A DNA stretch of 64,000 nucleotides. Source: Flavobacteriaceae bacterium LYZ1037 (GTDB taxonomy: Bacteria; Bacteroidota; Bacteroidia; Flavobacteriales; Flavobacteriaceae). The notes below the pieces were generated by a model. The model was given only the letters and a program-made list of their open reading frames with translations. It made no database searches and had not been told where the DNA came from. This document shows positions 45,042 through 54,594 of this stretch, piece after piece. Each line of letters starts with the position of its first letter. Position 1 is the stretch's first letter. Where the stretch lies: positions 558,001-622,000 of the forward strand of contig QFWS01000002.1 in NCBI GenBank assembly GCA_003144015.1, given 5' to 3'. The translations under genes were made by a program, and so were the position numbers.

Positions 45042-45049
45042 TACTTTTG
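45042..45049 (+). promoter_or_regulatory. Promoter -7 box for the TPR protein gene
   Basis: TACTTTTG matches TAnnTTTG. It lies downstream of an in-frame GTG at 45027, so that GTG would not be transcribed from here. The ATG codons at 45063 and 45069 follow it. Confidence 0.5.
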
Positions 45050-45068
45050 TTATTCCGACGATATGTAT

Positions 45069-46022
45069 ATGAACAGGTATGTTTTATTTTTACTATTTCC
45101 AATGTTGTGCGTTTCGCAAACAGCTTTCTATGAAGTTGAATTTCAAATGGAACAAAAAAACTATGTCAAAGCACAGCAATTAATCCAACCAGTGGTGCTT
45201 GAAAATCCAAATAATCTGGAAGCCGTAGAATTATTGGGTGATGCTTATGGCTATCAAGAAAAGTGGGATGAAGCTATCGGTCAATATAAGAAGTTAGTGG
45301 ACTTAAAGCCCAAGGTAGCCAATTACCATTACAAGTATGGAGGTGCTTTAGGCATGAAAGCCCTTTCGGTAAACAAACTCTTAGCATTAACCTATTTAAG
45401 CGATATTAAAGAAGCCTTTTTAACGGCTGCAGCTTTAGATGAGAACCATATAGAAACCCGTTGGGCTTTGGTAGAACTGTACATGCAATTACCTGCTATT
45501 GTTGGAGGAAGTATTAGCACCTCAATAAAATATGCAAACGAATTAGAACAACTTTCCGAAGTCGATGGTTATCTAGCCAAAGGCTATATTTATGAGTACG
45601 ACAACGAGCCAGAACTTGCCGAATTATATTATAAGAAAGCCATTCATGTAGGAGGGTCTTTAACTTGCTATACTAAATTGAGTGAGTTTTACGAAAAACA
45701 AGATCAGCCAGAAAAAGCTATTATTAATATTGAGGAAGCTCAAGATAAATTGCAACGTAATGCTTTGCACTATCAGTTAGGAAAGGTGTCTGCCGAATAT
45801 AACGTACAGCTTTCTAAAGGTGAAGCTTGCTTAAAAAACTATATTAAAAATTATTCTCCTGAAGATGGTGTTCCCATAGCTTGGGCAAATTACAGATTAG
45901 CACAGATTTACAAAAATAAAAACAATAAAGCACAAGCCTTAGAGTACATCAACCTTGCTATTAAAGAACTTCCAGAGATTAAGGTTTTTAAGGAAGAACG
46001 TGAAATTATCTTGGCATTTTAA
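45069..46022 (+). CDS. Exported tetratricopeptide repeat protein
   Basis: The chosen ATG at 45069 gives MNRYVLFLLFPMLCVSQ, a good signal peptide, and 317 residues. The mature part is a run of tetratricopeptide-like helical pairs (for example EKWDEAIGQYKKLVDLKP and KNNKAQALEYINLA). The frame is open upstream to a GTG at 45027, but a promoter box lies in between; ATG 45063 is also possible. TPR proteins of this sort act as periplasmic scaffolds. It is divergent from the alpha-2-macroglobulin gene, which may or may not imply a shared task. Confidence 0.82.
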   Translation: MNRYVLFLLFPMLCVSQTAFYEVEFQMEQKNYVKAQQLIQPVVLENPNNLEAVELLGDAYGYQEKWDEAIGQYKKLVDLKPKVANYHYKYGGALGMKALSVNKLLALTYLSDIKEAFLTAAALDENHIETRWALVELYMQLPAIVGGSISTSIKYANELEQLSEVDGYLAKGYIYEYDNEPELAELYYKKAIHVGGSLTCYTKLSEFYEKQDQPEKAIINIEEAQDKLQRNALHYQLGKVSAEYNVQLSKGEACLKNYIKNYSPEDGVPIAWANYRLAQIYKNKNNKAQALEYINLAIKELPEIKVFKEEREIILAF

Positions 46023-46098
46023 TTTTTTTTTTAAATCAAAGACTCAATTAACAGCTAAACAACTGCCATTTTTATTCGCAAGTTAGTTTCAAAAAAAG

Positions 46099-46106
46099 TA
46101 TCTTTG
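46099..46106 (+). promoter_or_regulatory. Promoter -7 box for mpl
   Basis: TATCTTTG matches TAnnTTTG. An in-frame TTG at 46104 forms part of this box and is therefore not the translation start; the ATG at 46128 follows 21 bases later. Confidence 0.6.
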
Positions 46107-46127
46107 AAACCATTACAAATTACAACA

Positions 46128-47483
46128 ATGAACGTACATTTTATAGCCATTGGAGGCTCTGCCATGCATAATCTAGCTCTGGCCTTGCACAATAAAGGAT
46201 CTCAAGTTACAGGAAGTGACGACACCATTTTCGAACCTTCAAAATCCAGATTAGCAGCTAAAGGATTATTGCCTGAAGCCTATGGTTGGTTTCCAGAAAA
46301 AATTGCTGCGAACCTAGATGCCATAGTTTTAGGAATGCACGCCAAAGCTGATAATCCGGAACTTTTAAAAGCGCAAGAATTAGGCTTAAAGATTTATAGT
46401 TATCCAGAGTTTTTGTACGAACAATCTAAAAACAAAACACGTGTGGTTATTGGTGGAAGTCATGGAAAGACAACCATTACATCCATGATTTTACATGTGA
46501 TGCATTATCATAATCGCGATGTCGATTATATGGTTGGTGCACAACTGGAAGGGTTCGATGTCATGGTAAAACTAACCGAAGACAACGACTTTATCGTTCT
46601 GGAAGGCGACGAGTATTTAAGCTCACCTATAGACAGACGTCCAAAGTTTCATCTCTACAAACCTAACATTGCCTTGTTAAGTGGTATTGCTTGGGATCAT
46701 ATTAATGTTTTTCCAACTTACGAGAATTACTTAGAGCAGTTTAGCATCTTTGTAGATAGCATTGTAAGAGGAGGAAGCATCACGTATAATGAAGAAGATG
46801 CCGAAGTTGTAAAAGTGGTAGAGGCAAGCTTAAACACCATTAGAAAGTTACCTTATCAAACACCTAATTATACTGTTGATAACGGACAAACCCTTTTGGA
46901 AACGCCTGAAGGGCCTTTGCCAATTGAAGTATTTGGAAAACACAACCTTAACAATCTAGCAGGAGCTAAGTGGATTTGCCAACATATGGGCATCGATGAA
47001 GACGATTTCTACGAAGCCATTGCCACCTTTAAAGGAGCTAGTAAACGTCTGGAAAAAATTGCTGAAAGCAAAAACGCTGTAGCTTATAAAGATTTTGCAC
47101 ATTCACCTTCCAAAGTGGAAGCCACTACAAATGCTGTAAAAGAACAATACGAAAATAGAACCTTGGTAGCTTGCCTAGAACTACACACCTATAGTAGTTT
47201 AAATGCTGAATTTTTAAAAGAATATAAAGGCGCTTTAGATAAAGCAGATGTTGCTGTTGTTTTTTACTCACCACATGCTGTAGAAATTAAAAAGTTAGAA
47301 GAAGTCACCCACGAGCAAATTGCCAATGCTTTTCAGCGAGACGATTTAATTGTTTATACAAATCCCGAAGAATTTAAAGGCTTCTTGTTTAAACAAAACT
47401 TTGAAAATAAAGCCTTGTTGTTAATGAGTTCCGGAAATTATGGTGGATTGGATTTTGAAGAAGTTAAAGGGTTGATTAAATAA
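46128..47483 (+). CDS. mpl: UDP-N-acetylmuramate:tripeptide ligase (Mpl-type Mur ligase)
   Basis: Mpl recycles cell-wall tripeptide by joining it to UDP-MurNAc. The 451-residue protein has the Mur ligase N-terminal domain with AIGGSAMHNLALAL (7-20), the ATP P-loop IGGSHGKTTI (108-117), GDEYLSSPIDRR in the central domain, and DFAHSPSKV in the C-terminal domain. The HNLALAL start distinguishes Mpl from MurC-type GTCM segments. The ATG at 46128 gives MNVHFIAIGG, a standard N-terminus. It is a single gene with its own promoter box. Confidence 0.92.
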   Translation: MNVHFIAIGGSAMHNLALALHNKGSQVTGSDDTIFEPSKSRLAAKGLLPEAYGWFPEKIAANLDAIVLGMHAKADNPELLKAQELGLKIYSYPEFLYEQSKNKTRVVIGGSHGKTTITSMILHVMHYHNRDVDYMVGAQLEGFDVMVKLTEDNDFIVLEGDEYLSSPIDRRPKFHLYKPNIALLSGIAWDHINVFPTYENYLEQFSIFVDSIVRGGSITYNEEDAEVVKVVEASLNTIRKLPYQTPNYTVDNGQTLLETPEGPLPIEVFGKHNLNNLAGAKWICQHMGIDEDDFYEAIATFKGASKRLEKIAESKNAVAYKDFAHSPSKVEATTNAVKEQYENRTLVACLELHTYSSLNAEFLKEYKGALDKADVAVVFYSPHAVEIKKLEEVTHEQIANAFQRDDLIVYTNPEEFKGFLFKQNFENKALLLMSSGNYGGLDFEEVKGLIK

Positions 47484-47559
47484 TAACTCTCCATCATAGA
47501 ATACTAATCTTATTTGAGTTTTCTCTTCTGGATTATGTACGTAATTGAACTTTCGTTAT

Positions 47560-48333
47560 TTAGTTTTTATTCAATTCCTTTATCTCATTTTCTAATAGTG
47601 AAATATTACTAGTGTTTAATTTTGAAAAAGCATCATAACTTTCCAATACAGAATTAAAGTCATACATTTTGTTGTCGACCATACCCTCAAACTTTACATC
47701 ACTTAAAACTATTCTATTGTCAACCTTACTTAAATTACTCTTACCTAATCTGTTTTTTATAGCCGCAAAGGTTCCGTCTATTTGTCGTAAAGAAATATTA
47801 TCATAGAGATAGGGCATTAAATTATTTTTATAATCATCTAAAATCAGTTTTTCAAAAAATAAAACATTATTAAAAGCATTAGGTACTTGATATAATTGAT
47901 CACGCAAACTGTCTGATTGAATTAGTGAGACAATTCCTGAACTTAACGCTTCATCTAATGTAGAAGATTTATAATTAAAACGTGGTGTATAAAGTAAATC
48001 ATAAATCAATGAATCGACAGTTCTAATATTATTGTTCGTATATTCATCATTAAATAATATTATTAAATTTTCAGCGCTATTTAATAAGGAGTTTACTACT
48101 TGGATTCTAATTTTTAATTCTTCTTGATTTTGTTCACTTTCTACTAATATTCTCGACATTAACTTTAATGCATCATTATCGCTTTTTCGTTTTGTATTCC
48201 AGTTATTAACCTGAAGTGCAATTAAAATTCCGATGACAACTAGTATGATTTCACCTATGGCATACTTTAAATACTTTCCAGTTTTATTTTTGTCCATAAG
48301 GTTGTAACGTATTTTTCTAAAGTATTTTATCAT
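47560..48333 (-). CDS. DUF6090 membrane protein
   Basis: The 257-residue protein begins MIKYFRKIRYNLM, with a single membrane helix (about 27-46: IGEIILVVIGILIALQVNNW) and a mainly helical extracytoplasmic part. That opening is the hallmark of the DUF6090 family, common and often multicopy in Flavobacteriia and of unknown function. I chose the ATG at 48333; an upstream TTG adds ten unlikely residues. It lacks close partners and lies between mpl (convergent) and a 328-base gap. Confidence 0.8.
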   Translation of the reverse strand: MIKYFRKIRYNLMDKNKTGKYLKYAIGEIILVVIGILIALQVNNWNTKRKSDNDALKLMSRILVESEQNQEELKIRIQVVNSLLNSAENLIILFNDEYTNNNIRTVDSLIYDLLYTPRFNYKSSTLDEALSSGIVSLIQSDSLRDQLYQVPNAFNNVLFFEKLILDDYKNNLMPYLYDNISLRQIDGTFAAIKNRLGKSNLSKVDNRIVLSDVKFEGMVDNKMYDFNSVLESYDAFSKLNTSNISLLENEIKELNKN

Positions 48334-48661
48334 TGGTTTGTAGTTTTTAATAATGAAGCACAACGGATATATATGAATCTGTTTTAATACTGAAACAAGT
48401 ACAGCACATGTAAATTATATCATGGTGCGTTCACCTTTTGACAGATTGGAACTAAGTTCGGGATATTTTTTAAAAAGCAATAAATAGTGCCCGTAATTTG
48501 CTTTAAATCATCTGTTTACTAAGAAGAAACTTATAGTTTGCCCGTTTTTCACCTAGGTCTAGTTCGGGTTAACTTCAAGTTTCTTTCTATTTTAGTTCAA
48601 CTAAAGCTTCCAGTGTTTATAGAATTCTGCTTTAGAGCTTAAAAAAAAACAGCTTATTAAA
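48334..48661. other. Gene-free stretch of 328 bases
   Basis: It separates the DUF6090 gene start from the PaiB-like gene end. No convincing open frame, promoter box, tRNA or repeat was found. GTTCGGG occurs twice (about 48456 and 48561), and GGTGCGTTCACC at about 48423 is a short hairpin. A degraded gene is possible but cannot be shown. Confidence 0.4.
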
Positions 48662-49255
48662 TTAAAACACGCTGTCCAAAAACGTTTTAATACTTTCTTG
48701 ATTGGCACGTAACAATTCAGCCCTAGCATTAGCCATATCTTGTGGTTTTTTATCTTGAGAGAGCTTAAACTTACCTTCCCATGAAGTTATGTTAATTTCA
48801 AAACCTAACACATAGTTTATAAACTGATTCATTTTGTCATTGTCCATGTCTAAAACGTATTTGTATTCAGGAGCCTCCAAAAATTCTGTCATAGCAATCA
48901 TAGACTGCTTTACGGTTTCTAAATTGGTTATTTCAAACGCAGTTCCAGTAACGTGGACTTTAATATAATTCCAGGTAGGTAATTGATTGGTGGTATAAAT
49001 ACTAGGCGAAATATAACACTGTGGACCAGAAAAAATAAGAGTTACAGGATGCCCCTTTTTTAATAATTCAGCTTGAGGATTGTTTCTATCTATATGCCCA
49101 ATTAATTTCCCAGCCTCGTAAATTAATGGCAAATGTGTAACTATAGGGTTATTATCTTTTACAGAAATTACGGTTGCTAACGGATAGGCTTTAACCACTT
49201 CAAGCAGGTGCGTCAAGTCGGTCTCTTGGTGATGTTTTGGTGGATAGGCACTCAT
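48662..49255 (-). CDS. PaiB-like FMN-binding protein (putative transcriptional repressor)
   Basis: The 197-residue protein starts MSAYPPKHHQ and matches PaiB: the HLPLIYE segment, GHIDRNNPQ, a YISPSIY core, and PTWNYIKVHVTG. PaiB family members fold as FMN-binding split barrels and are described in Bacillus as negative regulators, though a flavin-dependent enzyme role is also possible. The ATG at 49255 fits the family; a longer upstream reading would run into the preceding gene. It lies 2 bases after the DUF1569 gene. Confidence 0.85.
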   Translation of the reverse strand: MSAYPPKHHQETDLTHLLEVVKAYPLATVISVKDNNPIVTHLPLIYEAGKLIGHIDRNNPQAELLKKGHPVTLIFSGPQCYISPSIYTTNQLPTWNYIKVHVTGTAFEITNLETVKQSMIAMTEFLEAPEYKYVLDMDNDKMNQFINYVLGFEINITSWEGKFKLSQDKKPQDMANARAELLRANQESIKTFLDSVF

Positions 49256-49257
49256 AA

Positions 49258-49710
49258 TTAAACCCCAAATTGCGTTAAATGATGATCTAAATGTTTGTAC
49301 TGCATTTTCCCCCATTGTTCCGTGTTAAAAGTCCCAAACATAGGATGTGCTGGCCAGTCTTGTTTATTTTTTTTTGTAGAAAACTCATTGATAATATGTA
49401 CTAATTTATCCTTTTCAGCATGGAACTCATGGGTGTCTGTAATTCTAAATTCTTTTACAGTCCCTAGGTTTTTTTGCCAAGGTTTATCGTTATACATCAC
49501 AGGTTTAAAAAGTTTAAACATGAGTTTTTTAGCAAAGCCTATTTGGGTGTTTAATTCTAAATTTCCATTGGCAACTTCTAATGGTTTTTGGCAATGAGTT
49601 AGCATTTGACCAACATCCATCGTTCCCCATTTTGGTTGCGATTTTTCATGGAGATTATTTATACGTTTTATAATATCTGCTTGTGTATCAGTGTTAAATA
49701 AAGAGTTCAT
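49258..49710 (-). CDS. DUF1569 (DinB-fold) protein
   Basis: The 150-residue protein has WGTMDVGQMLTHCQKPLE near the start and HLDHHLTQFG at the end, giving three histidines arranged as in DinB metal sites, plus the MKLF-type middle segment. DUF1569 belongs to the DinB superfamily; its function is unknown. There is no signal peptide. It precedes the PaiB-like gene by 2 bases and both are probably one transcript. Confidence 0.82.
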   Translation of the reverse strand: MNSLFNTDTQADIIKRINNLHEKSQPKWGTMDVGQMLTHCQKPLEVANGNLELNTQIGFAKKLMFKLFKPVMYNDKPWQKNLGTVKEFRITDTHEFHAEKDKLVHIINEFSTKKNKQDWPAHPMFGTFNTEQWGKMQYKHLDHHLTQFGV

Positions 49711-49759
49711 ATTAAAAGTTTTTATTGCAGTTGAAATTTACAATATTTATCTTTACTAG

Positions 49760-50458
49760 ATGCAGGAAAAACCAACATCCTTTTCTATAAAAAACTGGAA
49801 TCAAGACGACCAGCCTCGTGAAAAACTACGCGATAAAGGTAAAGTCAATCTTAGCGATGCAGAATTGGTGGCAATTCTTATTGGTTCTGGAAGCAGAAAT
49901 GAAAGTGCTGTAGACCTAAGTAAACGCATTTTAGCGAGTGCAGATAACAACTTAAATGCTTTAGGGAAATTGTCATTAAAACAGTTAATGACATTCAAAG
50001 GCATTGGAGAAGCAAAAGCTATAACCATTGCTGCTGCTTTAGAGTTAGGTAGAAGAAGAGGAGGAGAGGAAGTTGTCCAAAAAAAGAAAATAACCTCCAG
50101 TCAGTCGGTTTTTCAAATCATGCAACCCATTCTTGGAGAGCTGCCTCATGAAGAATTCTGGATTCTCTATTTAAATAATTCCAATAAAATCATTCAAAAA
50201 AACCAATTGAGTAAAGGTGGCATTACAGGTACATTGGTAGATGTACGCTTGGTTCTTAAAAATGCTTTAGAAGTTGGTGCAACTGGACTTATTTTGGTAC
50301 ATAATCATCCATCGGGTACTTTAAAGCCTAGTGAAGCCGACAAGCAAATTACACAAAAGCTGAAACACGCTGGAGAAAGTTTAGATATAAAAGTCTTGGA
50401 TCACGTAATCGTAACCGAAAATGCCTACTTTAGCTTTGCTGACGAAAATATCTTTTAA
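49760..50458 (+). CDS. radC: RadC family JAMM-domain protein
   Basis: The 232-residue protein has a helix-hairpin-helix-like N-terminal part (about 70-90, FKGIGEAKA) and a JAMM/MPN+ domain with His181, His183 and Asp194 in LVHNHPSGTLKPSEAD. RadC was named for DNA repair, but that phenotype was later reassigned; the present role is unknown, perhaps nucleic-acid processing or defence-related. The stop codon is directly followed by the GTG start of the next gene. A near -7 box, TATCTTTA, lies 5 bases before the ATG region. Confidence 0.93.
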   Translation: MQEKPTSFSIKNWNQDDQPREKLRDKGKVNLSDAELVAILIGSGSRNESAVDLSKRILASADNNLNALGKLSLKQLMTFKGIGEAKAITIAAALELGRRRGGEEVVQKKKITSSQSVFQIMQPILGELPHEEFWILYLNNSNKIIQKNQLSKGGITGTLVDVRLVLKNALEVGATGLILVHNHPSGTLKPSEADKQITQKLKHAGESLDIKVLDHVIVTENAYFSFADENIF

Positions 50459-51760
50459 GTGCTTTTAGTTTATACCCATAAAATATCACCTCGATTAAAA
50501 TATGCCTTTAAGCATATCTTTACAAGAATATTAGGCATTCCAGTTAATTTTACAACAACTATCGAAGATTTTATTGCTCACGACAGCTTAAAAATGTCTT
50601 ATACCAGACAACCATTAAGTAACGAGATTTTTGTAAAAAGTCACGATATTTTATACGAACAAGGCCTTGAAGATGTTGAGATTCATGTGCAAGACTGGGA
50701 GGAAACCAAGTGTTTTTTTTCCAGTGGAGAAAAAAGTGCCATTCCTTTCGATATTTTTTCAGCTTCCTTCTATTTGCTAAGTAGATACGAAGAGTATTTG
50801 CCACATGTAAAAGATGAGTATGGCCGATTTACAGCTCAGGAGAGTTTAGCGTTTAAGCATCATTTTTTGCATCAACCAGTGGTAGATATTTGGGCTTATA
50901 AATTTAGAAAGGTATTAGAAGAAAATTTTCCAGATTTCGTTTTCCCTGAAAGACACTATGCCATAAAACCTATTATCGATGTGCCATCGGCTTATAACTT
51001 CAAATTAAAAGGCATCTTAAGAACCTTAGGTGGAACCGTAAAAGATATCTTTAGTTTTAGTTTCAAGAAACTGTATTACAGATATATGGTGCTTTTTGGT
51101 TTTAAACGCGATACTTACGATACGTTTAAGTACATTATTAACAAACAAAAACACAGCCAATTTAAGTTCCTGTTCTTTTTCTTAATTGGTGATTATTCAA
51201 CTTACGACAAGGGAATTGATGCACAAAAGAAGAAGTTTATTTCGCTTATAAAACAAGTGGCAGATTATTGCCAAGTTGGTTTAAAAGCATCTTATTTTGC
51301 CTTAGAGGATATTGCTGTTTTAAAGAAAGAAAAGTTAAGAATGGAGTCTATTTTAAACACCTCTCTAACAGCTTCAAGGCATTCGTTTTCTAAATTAAAT
51401 TTACCAGAATCCTATAGAAACTTAGTGGAATTAGAGATTTTAGAAGACTATACCATGGGTTATGTCAACCACCCTGGATTTAGAGCAGGTACCTGTACCC
51501 CTTTTTTCTTTTACGATTTAGATTATGAAATTCAGACGCCATTAAAGATCTATTCCTACCATGTATTAGATTATTCCTTACTAAAATACCATTCTCTTTT
51601 GGATAAAAAGAAGGCTTTAAACGAAGTTGTTTATCAGATTAAAAAAGTACGTGGAGAATTTGTTCCGGTATTTCATAATTATACCTTTAGCGAAGTCGAT
51701 AGATGGAAAGGATATAAAGAATTATTCAATATTATTTTAGAATCAACACATGAAGATTAA
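50459..51760 (+). CDS. Polysaccharide-deacetylase-like protein (DUF7033 type)
   Basis: The 433-residue protein has an N-terminal domain found with deacetylases of this type (DUF7033) and a C-terminal NodB-like part with HSFSKLNLPESYRNL (about 302-316) and HPGFRAGTC (about 340-348). In this family the catalytic block usually reads like TFDID; here it is PIIDVPSAYNF near 175, with the second acidic residue replaced by Pro. Whether it is still an active deacetylase of an envelope glycan is uncertain. The GTG start at 50459 directly abuts the radC stop. The next gene overlaps by 11 bases. Confidence 0.7.
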   Translation: MLLVYTHKISPRLKYAFKHIFTRILGIPVNFTTTIEDFIAHDSLKMSYTRQPLSNEIFVKSHDILYEQGLEDVEIHVQDWEETKCFFSSGEKSAIPFDIFSASFYLLSRYEEYLPHVKDEYGRFTAQESLAFKHHFLHQPVVDIWAYKFRKVLEENFPDFVFPERHYAIKPIIDVPSAYNFKLKGILRTLGGTVKDIFSFSFKKLYYRYMVLFGFKRDTYDTFKYIINKQKHSQFKFLFFFLIGDYSTYDKGIDAQKKKFISLIKQVADYCQVGLKASYFALEDIAVLKKEKLRMESILNTSLTASRHSFSKLNLPESYRNLVELEILEDYTMGYVNHPGFRAGTCTPFFFYDLDYEIQTPLKIYSYHVLDYSLLKYHSLLDKKKALNEVVYQIKKVRGEFVPVFHNYTFSEVDRWKGYKELFNIILESTHED

Positions 51761-52439
51761 CGGTATTAAGGATGTTTATTTCGATTTAGATCATACCCTT
51801 TGGGATTTTGATAAAAACTCAGCTCTGACATTTGATAAAATTTTTAAAATGCATAAGGTTCCTGTAGATTTAGACGCGTTTTTAAGTCACTACGAGCCCA
51901 TCAATTTAGATTATTGGAAACTGTATCGAGAAGAAAAAATTGACAAAGAATCTTTAAGGTATAACCGATTAAATGATACTTTTAATAAAGTAGCCTTCCA
52001 GGCAGACAGCACCTTAATCAATAAACTTTCTATAGATTATATTGCACATCTATCCACATTTAATCATTTATTCGAACATACCATTGATATTTTAAACTAT
52101 CTGAAACCCAAATACCATTTACACATAATAACCAATGGTTTTCAAGAAGCCCAAGCAAGTAAATTAAAGAACTCGAACATTCAACATTTTTTTAAAACGG
52201 TTACAGACTCTGAACAAATAGGTGTTAAGAAGCCAAATCCGAAGATTTTTAATTATGCTCTAAATAAAGGAAATGCAAAACCAGAAACTAGCGTCATGAT
52301 TGGAGATAATATAGAAGCAGATATTTTAGGAGCCTTACATATTGGTATGGAAGCTATTTATTTTAATTATCAAAAGAAATTAGATAAACTCCAATTGAAG
52401 CAAGTAAATAATCTAAATGAATTAAAATTATTTTTATAA
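51750..52439 (+). CDS. HAD-family nucleotidase (YjjG type)
   Basis: The 229-residue protein is a HAD phosphatase: motif I DLDHTLWDFD with Asp12 and Asp14, motif II IITNG, a conserved lysine in GVKKPNPKIF, and motif IV GDNIEADILGA. The motif I form and length fit YjjG-like noncanonical pyrimidine nucleotidases, which clean the pool of unusual nucleotides. It overlaps the deacetylase-like gene by 11 bases, completing a three-gene radC operon. Confidence 0.88.
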   Translation: MKINGIKDVYFDLDHTLWDFDKNSALTFDKIFKMHKVPVDLDAFLSHYEPINLDYWKLYREEKIDKESLRYNRLNDTFNKVAFQADSTLINKLSIDYIAHLSTFNHLFEHTIDILNYLKPKYHLHIITNGFQEAQASKLKNSNIQHFFKTVTDSEQIGVKKPNPKIFNYALNKGNAKPETSVMIGDNIEADILGALHIGMEAIYFNYQKKLDKLQLKQVNNLNELKLFL

Positions 52440-52477
52440 ATCTTAGTTATCTTTACACGAATTAAATTGTACTCAAA

Positions 52478-53320
52478 ATGTTTAAGAAATTTCTTTGTAT
52501 TGCTATAGTAATCTTTTCTTCGCTTTCAGCCTTTTCACAGAACAGTGTTAATGACTATAAATACGTTATTGTTCCAAGTGAATTCAGATTTTTGGACGAA
52601 CCAGATGAATTTCAGCTAAATTCAATTTCTCATTTTTTATTTAATAAATATGGTTTTATTGCTCTAAAAGAAGACGAACAATTTCCAGAAGATTTAATAT
52701 TTAATCCATGCTTAGGTTTAAAATCGGATGTTATTGATGTGTCCGGAACTTTTAAAAGAAAACTAATTATAGAATTAAAAAACTGCAATAACGAAGTCAT
52801 TTTTCTATCACAAGAAGGGGAGAGTACTGAAAAAACTTATTCAATAGCTTATAATAAAGCATTAAGAGATGCTTTTTTATATGTAAATGCTTTAAATTAT
52901 AACTACAAGCCTAATGAAACTATTTTAGCAAAGGGAAGTTCAAAAAATAAAGCAGCAGACCAAGAAATAGAACAACTAAAAGAAGAAATTGCTATCTTAA
53001 AACAAGAAAAAGAAACTCAAATAGTTTCAGAAACTGCAGTTGCTGTATCAACTGTCGATTCTGTTGTAAATGAAACACCAGAGCTGGCTTCTGAAAGTGT
53101 TGAAACAAAAGAAACTGTTTTATTTGCACAGAAAACAAACAGTGGTTATCAATTGGTAAATAATGCTTCAAAAGTCGTTATGGTTTTATTGCAAACCAGA
53201 AACCCTGAAGTGTTTATTGTTCAAGATAAAAATGCCATTGTAATAAAGGAAGGCACTTTTTGGTATGTGTCTGAAAACGATGGTCAGGTAAAAGATACCA
53301 GATTAAATATTAAATTCTAA
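52478..53320 (+). CDS. Exported protein of unknown function with a coiled coil
   Basis: The 280-residue protein has a signal peptide (about 1-21, ending SAFSQ), an N-terminal globular part with a LFNKYGFIAL segment, then a coiled coil near residue 165-180 (EIEQLKEEIAILKQEKE), and a C-terminal small beta domain with FAQKTNSGYQLVNNASKVVM. I recognise no domain. The stop overlaps the rarA stop by 4 bases on the opposite strand. It begins 38 bases after the HAD gene and may belong to the radC transcript. Confidence 0.65.
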   Translation: MFKKFLCIAIVIFSSLSAFSQNSVNDYKYVIVPSEFRFLDEPDEFQLNSISHFLFNKYGFIALKEDEQFPEDLIFNPCLGLKSDVIDVSGTFKRKLIIELKNCNNEVIFLSQEGESTEKTYSIAYNKALRDAFLYVNALNYNYKPNETILAKGSSKNKAADQEIEQLKEEIAILKQEKETQIVSETAVAVSTVDSVVNETPELASESVETKETVLFAQKTNSGYQLVNNASKVVMVLLQTRNPEVFIVQDKNAIVIKEGTFWYVSENDGQVKDTRLNIKF

Positions 53321-54594
53321 TAGGAGTATTTATCTTTCCAACGAAGTTTTAGAAATTCACGATGGGCATTTTCTCGAGCATTGTTACCTGGATCGTATAA
53401 CTTCGAATTTTTAATTTCCTCGGGTAAAAATTCTTGCTCAGCAAAATTGTTTTGATAATTATGGGCATATTTATAATTGTCGCCATAACCCAGTTCTTTC
53501 ATCAATTTGGTTGGTGCATTTCTAATTTCTAATGGCACCGATAAGTCACCAGTGTTTTTAACCAATTGTTGTGCTTTAATAATAGCTTGATATGCAGCAT
53601 TACTTTTTGGCGAACAAGCTAAATACGTAGCACATTGACTTAAAATAATGCGCGATTCTGGATGCCCAATGGTAGATACTGCTTGGAAAGTATTATTGGC
53701 CATAATTAAAGCTGTAGGATTGGCATTCCCAATATCTTCACTTGCAAGAATAAGTAATCTTCTAGCAATAAATTTCACATCTTCTCCACCTTCAATCATT
53801 CTAGCTAACCAATATACAGCTCCATTTGGGTCGCTTCCACGAATCGATTTTATAAATGCTGAAATAATGTCGTAATGCTGTTCACCTGTTTTATCATATC
53901 GAACGGTGTTGTTTTGAACTTTTTGTAAAACAGCTTCGTTTGTAATTGTAATATGTTCTGTCGCTTCAGAATTCACTATCAGTTCGAAGATGTTTAATAA
54001 TTTTCTAGCATCTCCTCCAGAAAGACGTAATAGGGCGTCTGTTTCTTTAAGCTTGATGTTTTTTTTAGATATTATCTCATCTTTTTCAATTGCACGCTTT
54101 AAAAGCGCTTCTAAATCGTTTTTGCTAAAAGAATTTAAAATATAAACTTGACACCTTGACAAAAGTGCAGGAATAACTTCGAAGCTAGGATTTTCGGTAG
54201 TGGCTCCAATTAAAGTCACCCAACCTTTTTCAACAGCTTGTAATAAAGAATCTTGTTGCGATTTGCTAAACCTATGAATTTCATCAATAAAAAGAATTGG
54301 ATTTTTAGTTGTAAATAAGCCTCCACTTGTTTTTGCTTTTTCAATTACATCCCTAACATCTTTAACACCTGAACTAATGGCACTTAATGTGTAAAAAGGT
54401 CTGCCAGATTCAGTTGCAATTATATTAGCTAAAGTAGTTTTTCCAATTCCAGGAGGTCCCCATAAAATCATGGAAGGTATTAAGCCCTGCTTGATTTGTT
54501 TGGTTAATGCACCATGTTCACCAATTAGATGTGTTTGACTGATATAGTCATCTAAAGTTTTTGGACGTAATCTTTCAGCTAATGGCTCATTCAT
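53317..54594 (-). CDS. rarA: Replication-associated recombination protein RarA (MgsA)
   Basis: RarA is a AAA+ ATPase that acts at stalled replication forks. The 425-residue protein has Walker [10 protein letters not shown] (46-54), Walker [11 protein letters not shown], sensor ATTENPSFE, and a C-terminal tetramerisation region with [11 protein letters not shown]. The ATG at 54594 gives [17 protein letters not shown], the usual start; an upstream in-frame codon at 54612 adds six residues without support. It is convergent with the exported coiled-coil gene. Confidence 0.95.
   Translation of the reverse strand: MNEPLAERLRPKTLDDYISQTHLIGEHGALTKQIKQGLIPSMILWGPPGIGKTTLANIIATESGRPFYTLSAISSGVKDVRDVIEKAKTSGGLFTTKNPILFIDEIHRFSKSQQDSLLQAVEKGWVTLIGATTENPSFEVIPALLSRCQVYILNSFSKNDLEALLKRAIEKDEIISKKNIKLKETDALLRLSGGDARKLLNIFELIVNSEATEHITITNEAVLQKVQNNTVRYDKTGEQHYDIISAFIKSIRGSDPNGAVYWLARMIEGGEDVKFIARRLLILASEDIGNANPTALIMANNTFQAVSTIGHPESRIILSQCATYLACSPKSNAAYQAIIKAQQLVKNTGDLSVPLEIRNAPTKLMKELGYGDNYKYAHNYQNNFAEQEFLPEEIKNSKLYDPGNNARENAHREFLKLRWKDKYSY

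Noticed and set aside
44929-45068. Divergent shared regulatory region between the macroglobulin and TPR genes
   Set aside because: Only one weak promoter box was found, on the plus strand; no operator-like symmetry was seen, so shared regulation cannot be supported.
48423-48434. Palindrome GGTGCGTTCACC as an operator
   Set aside because: It has only a four-base stem, lies far from any gene start and occurs once, so there is no basis to assign a function.
49258-49315. N-terminal extension of the PaiB-like protein into the DUF1569 gene
   Set aside because: The added 20 residues overlap the end of the upstream gene and do not match the family; the ATG at 49255 fits with a 2-base gap.
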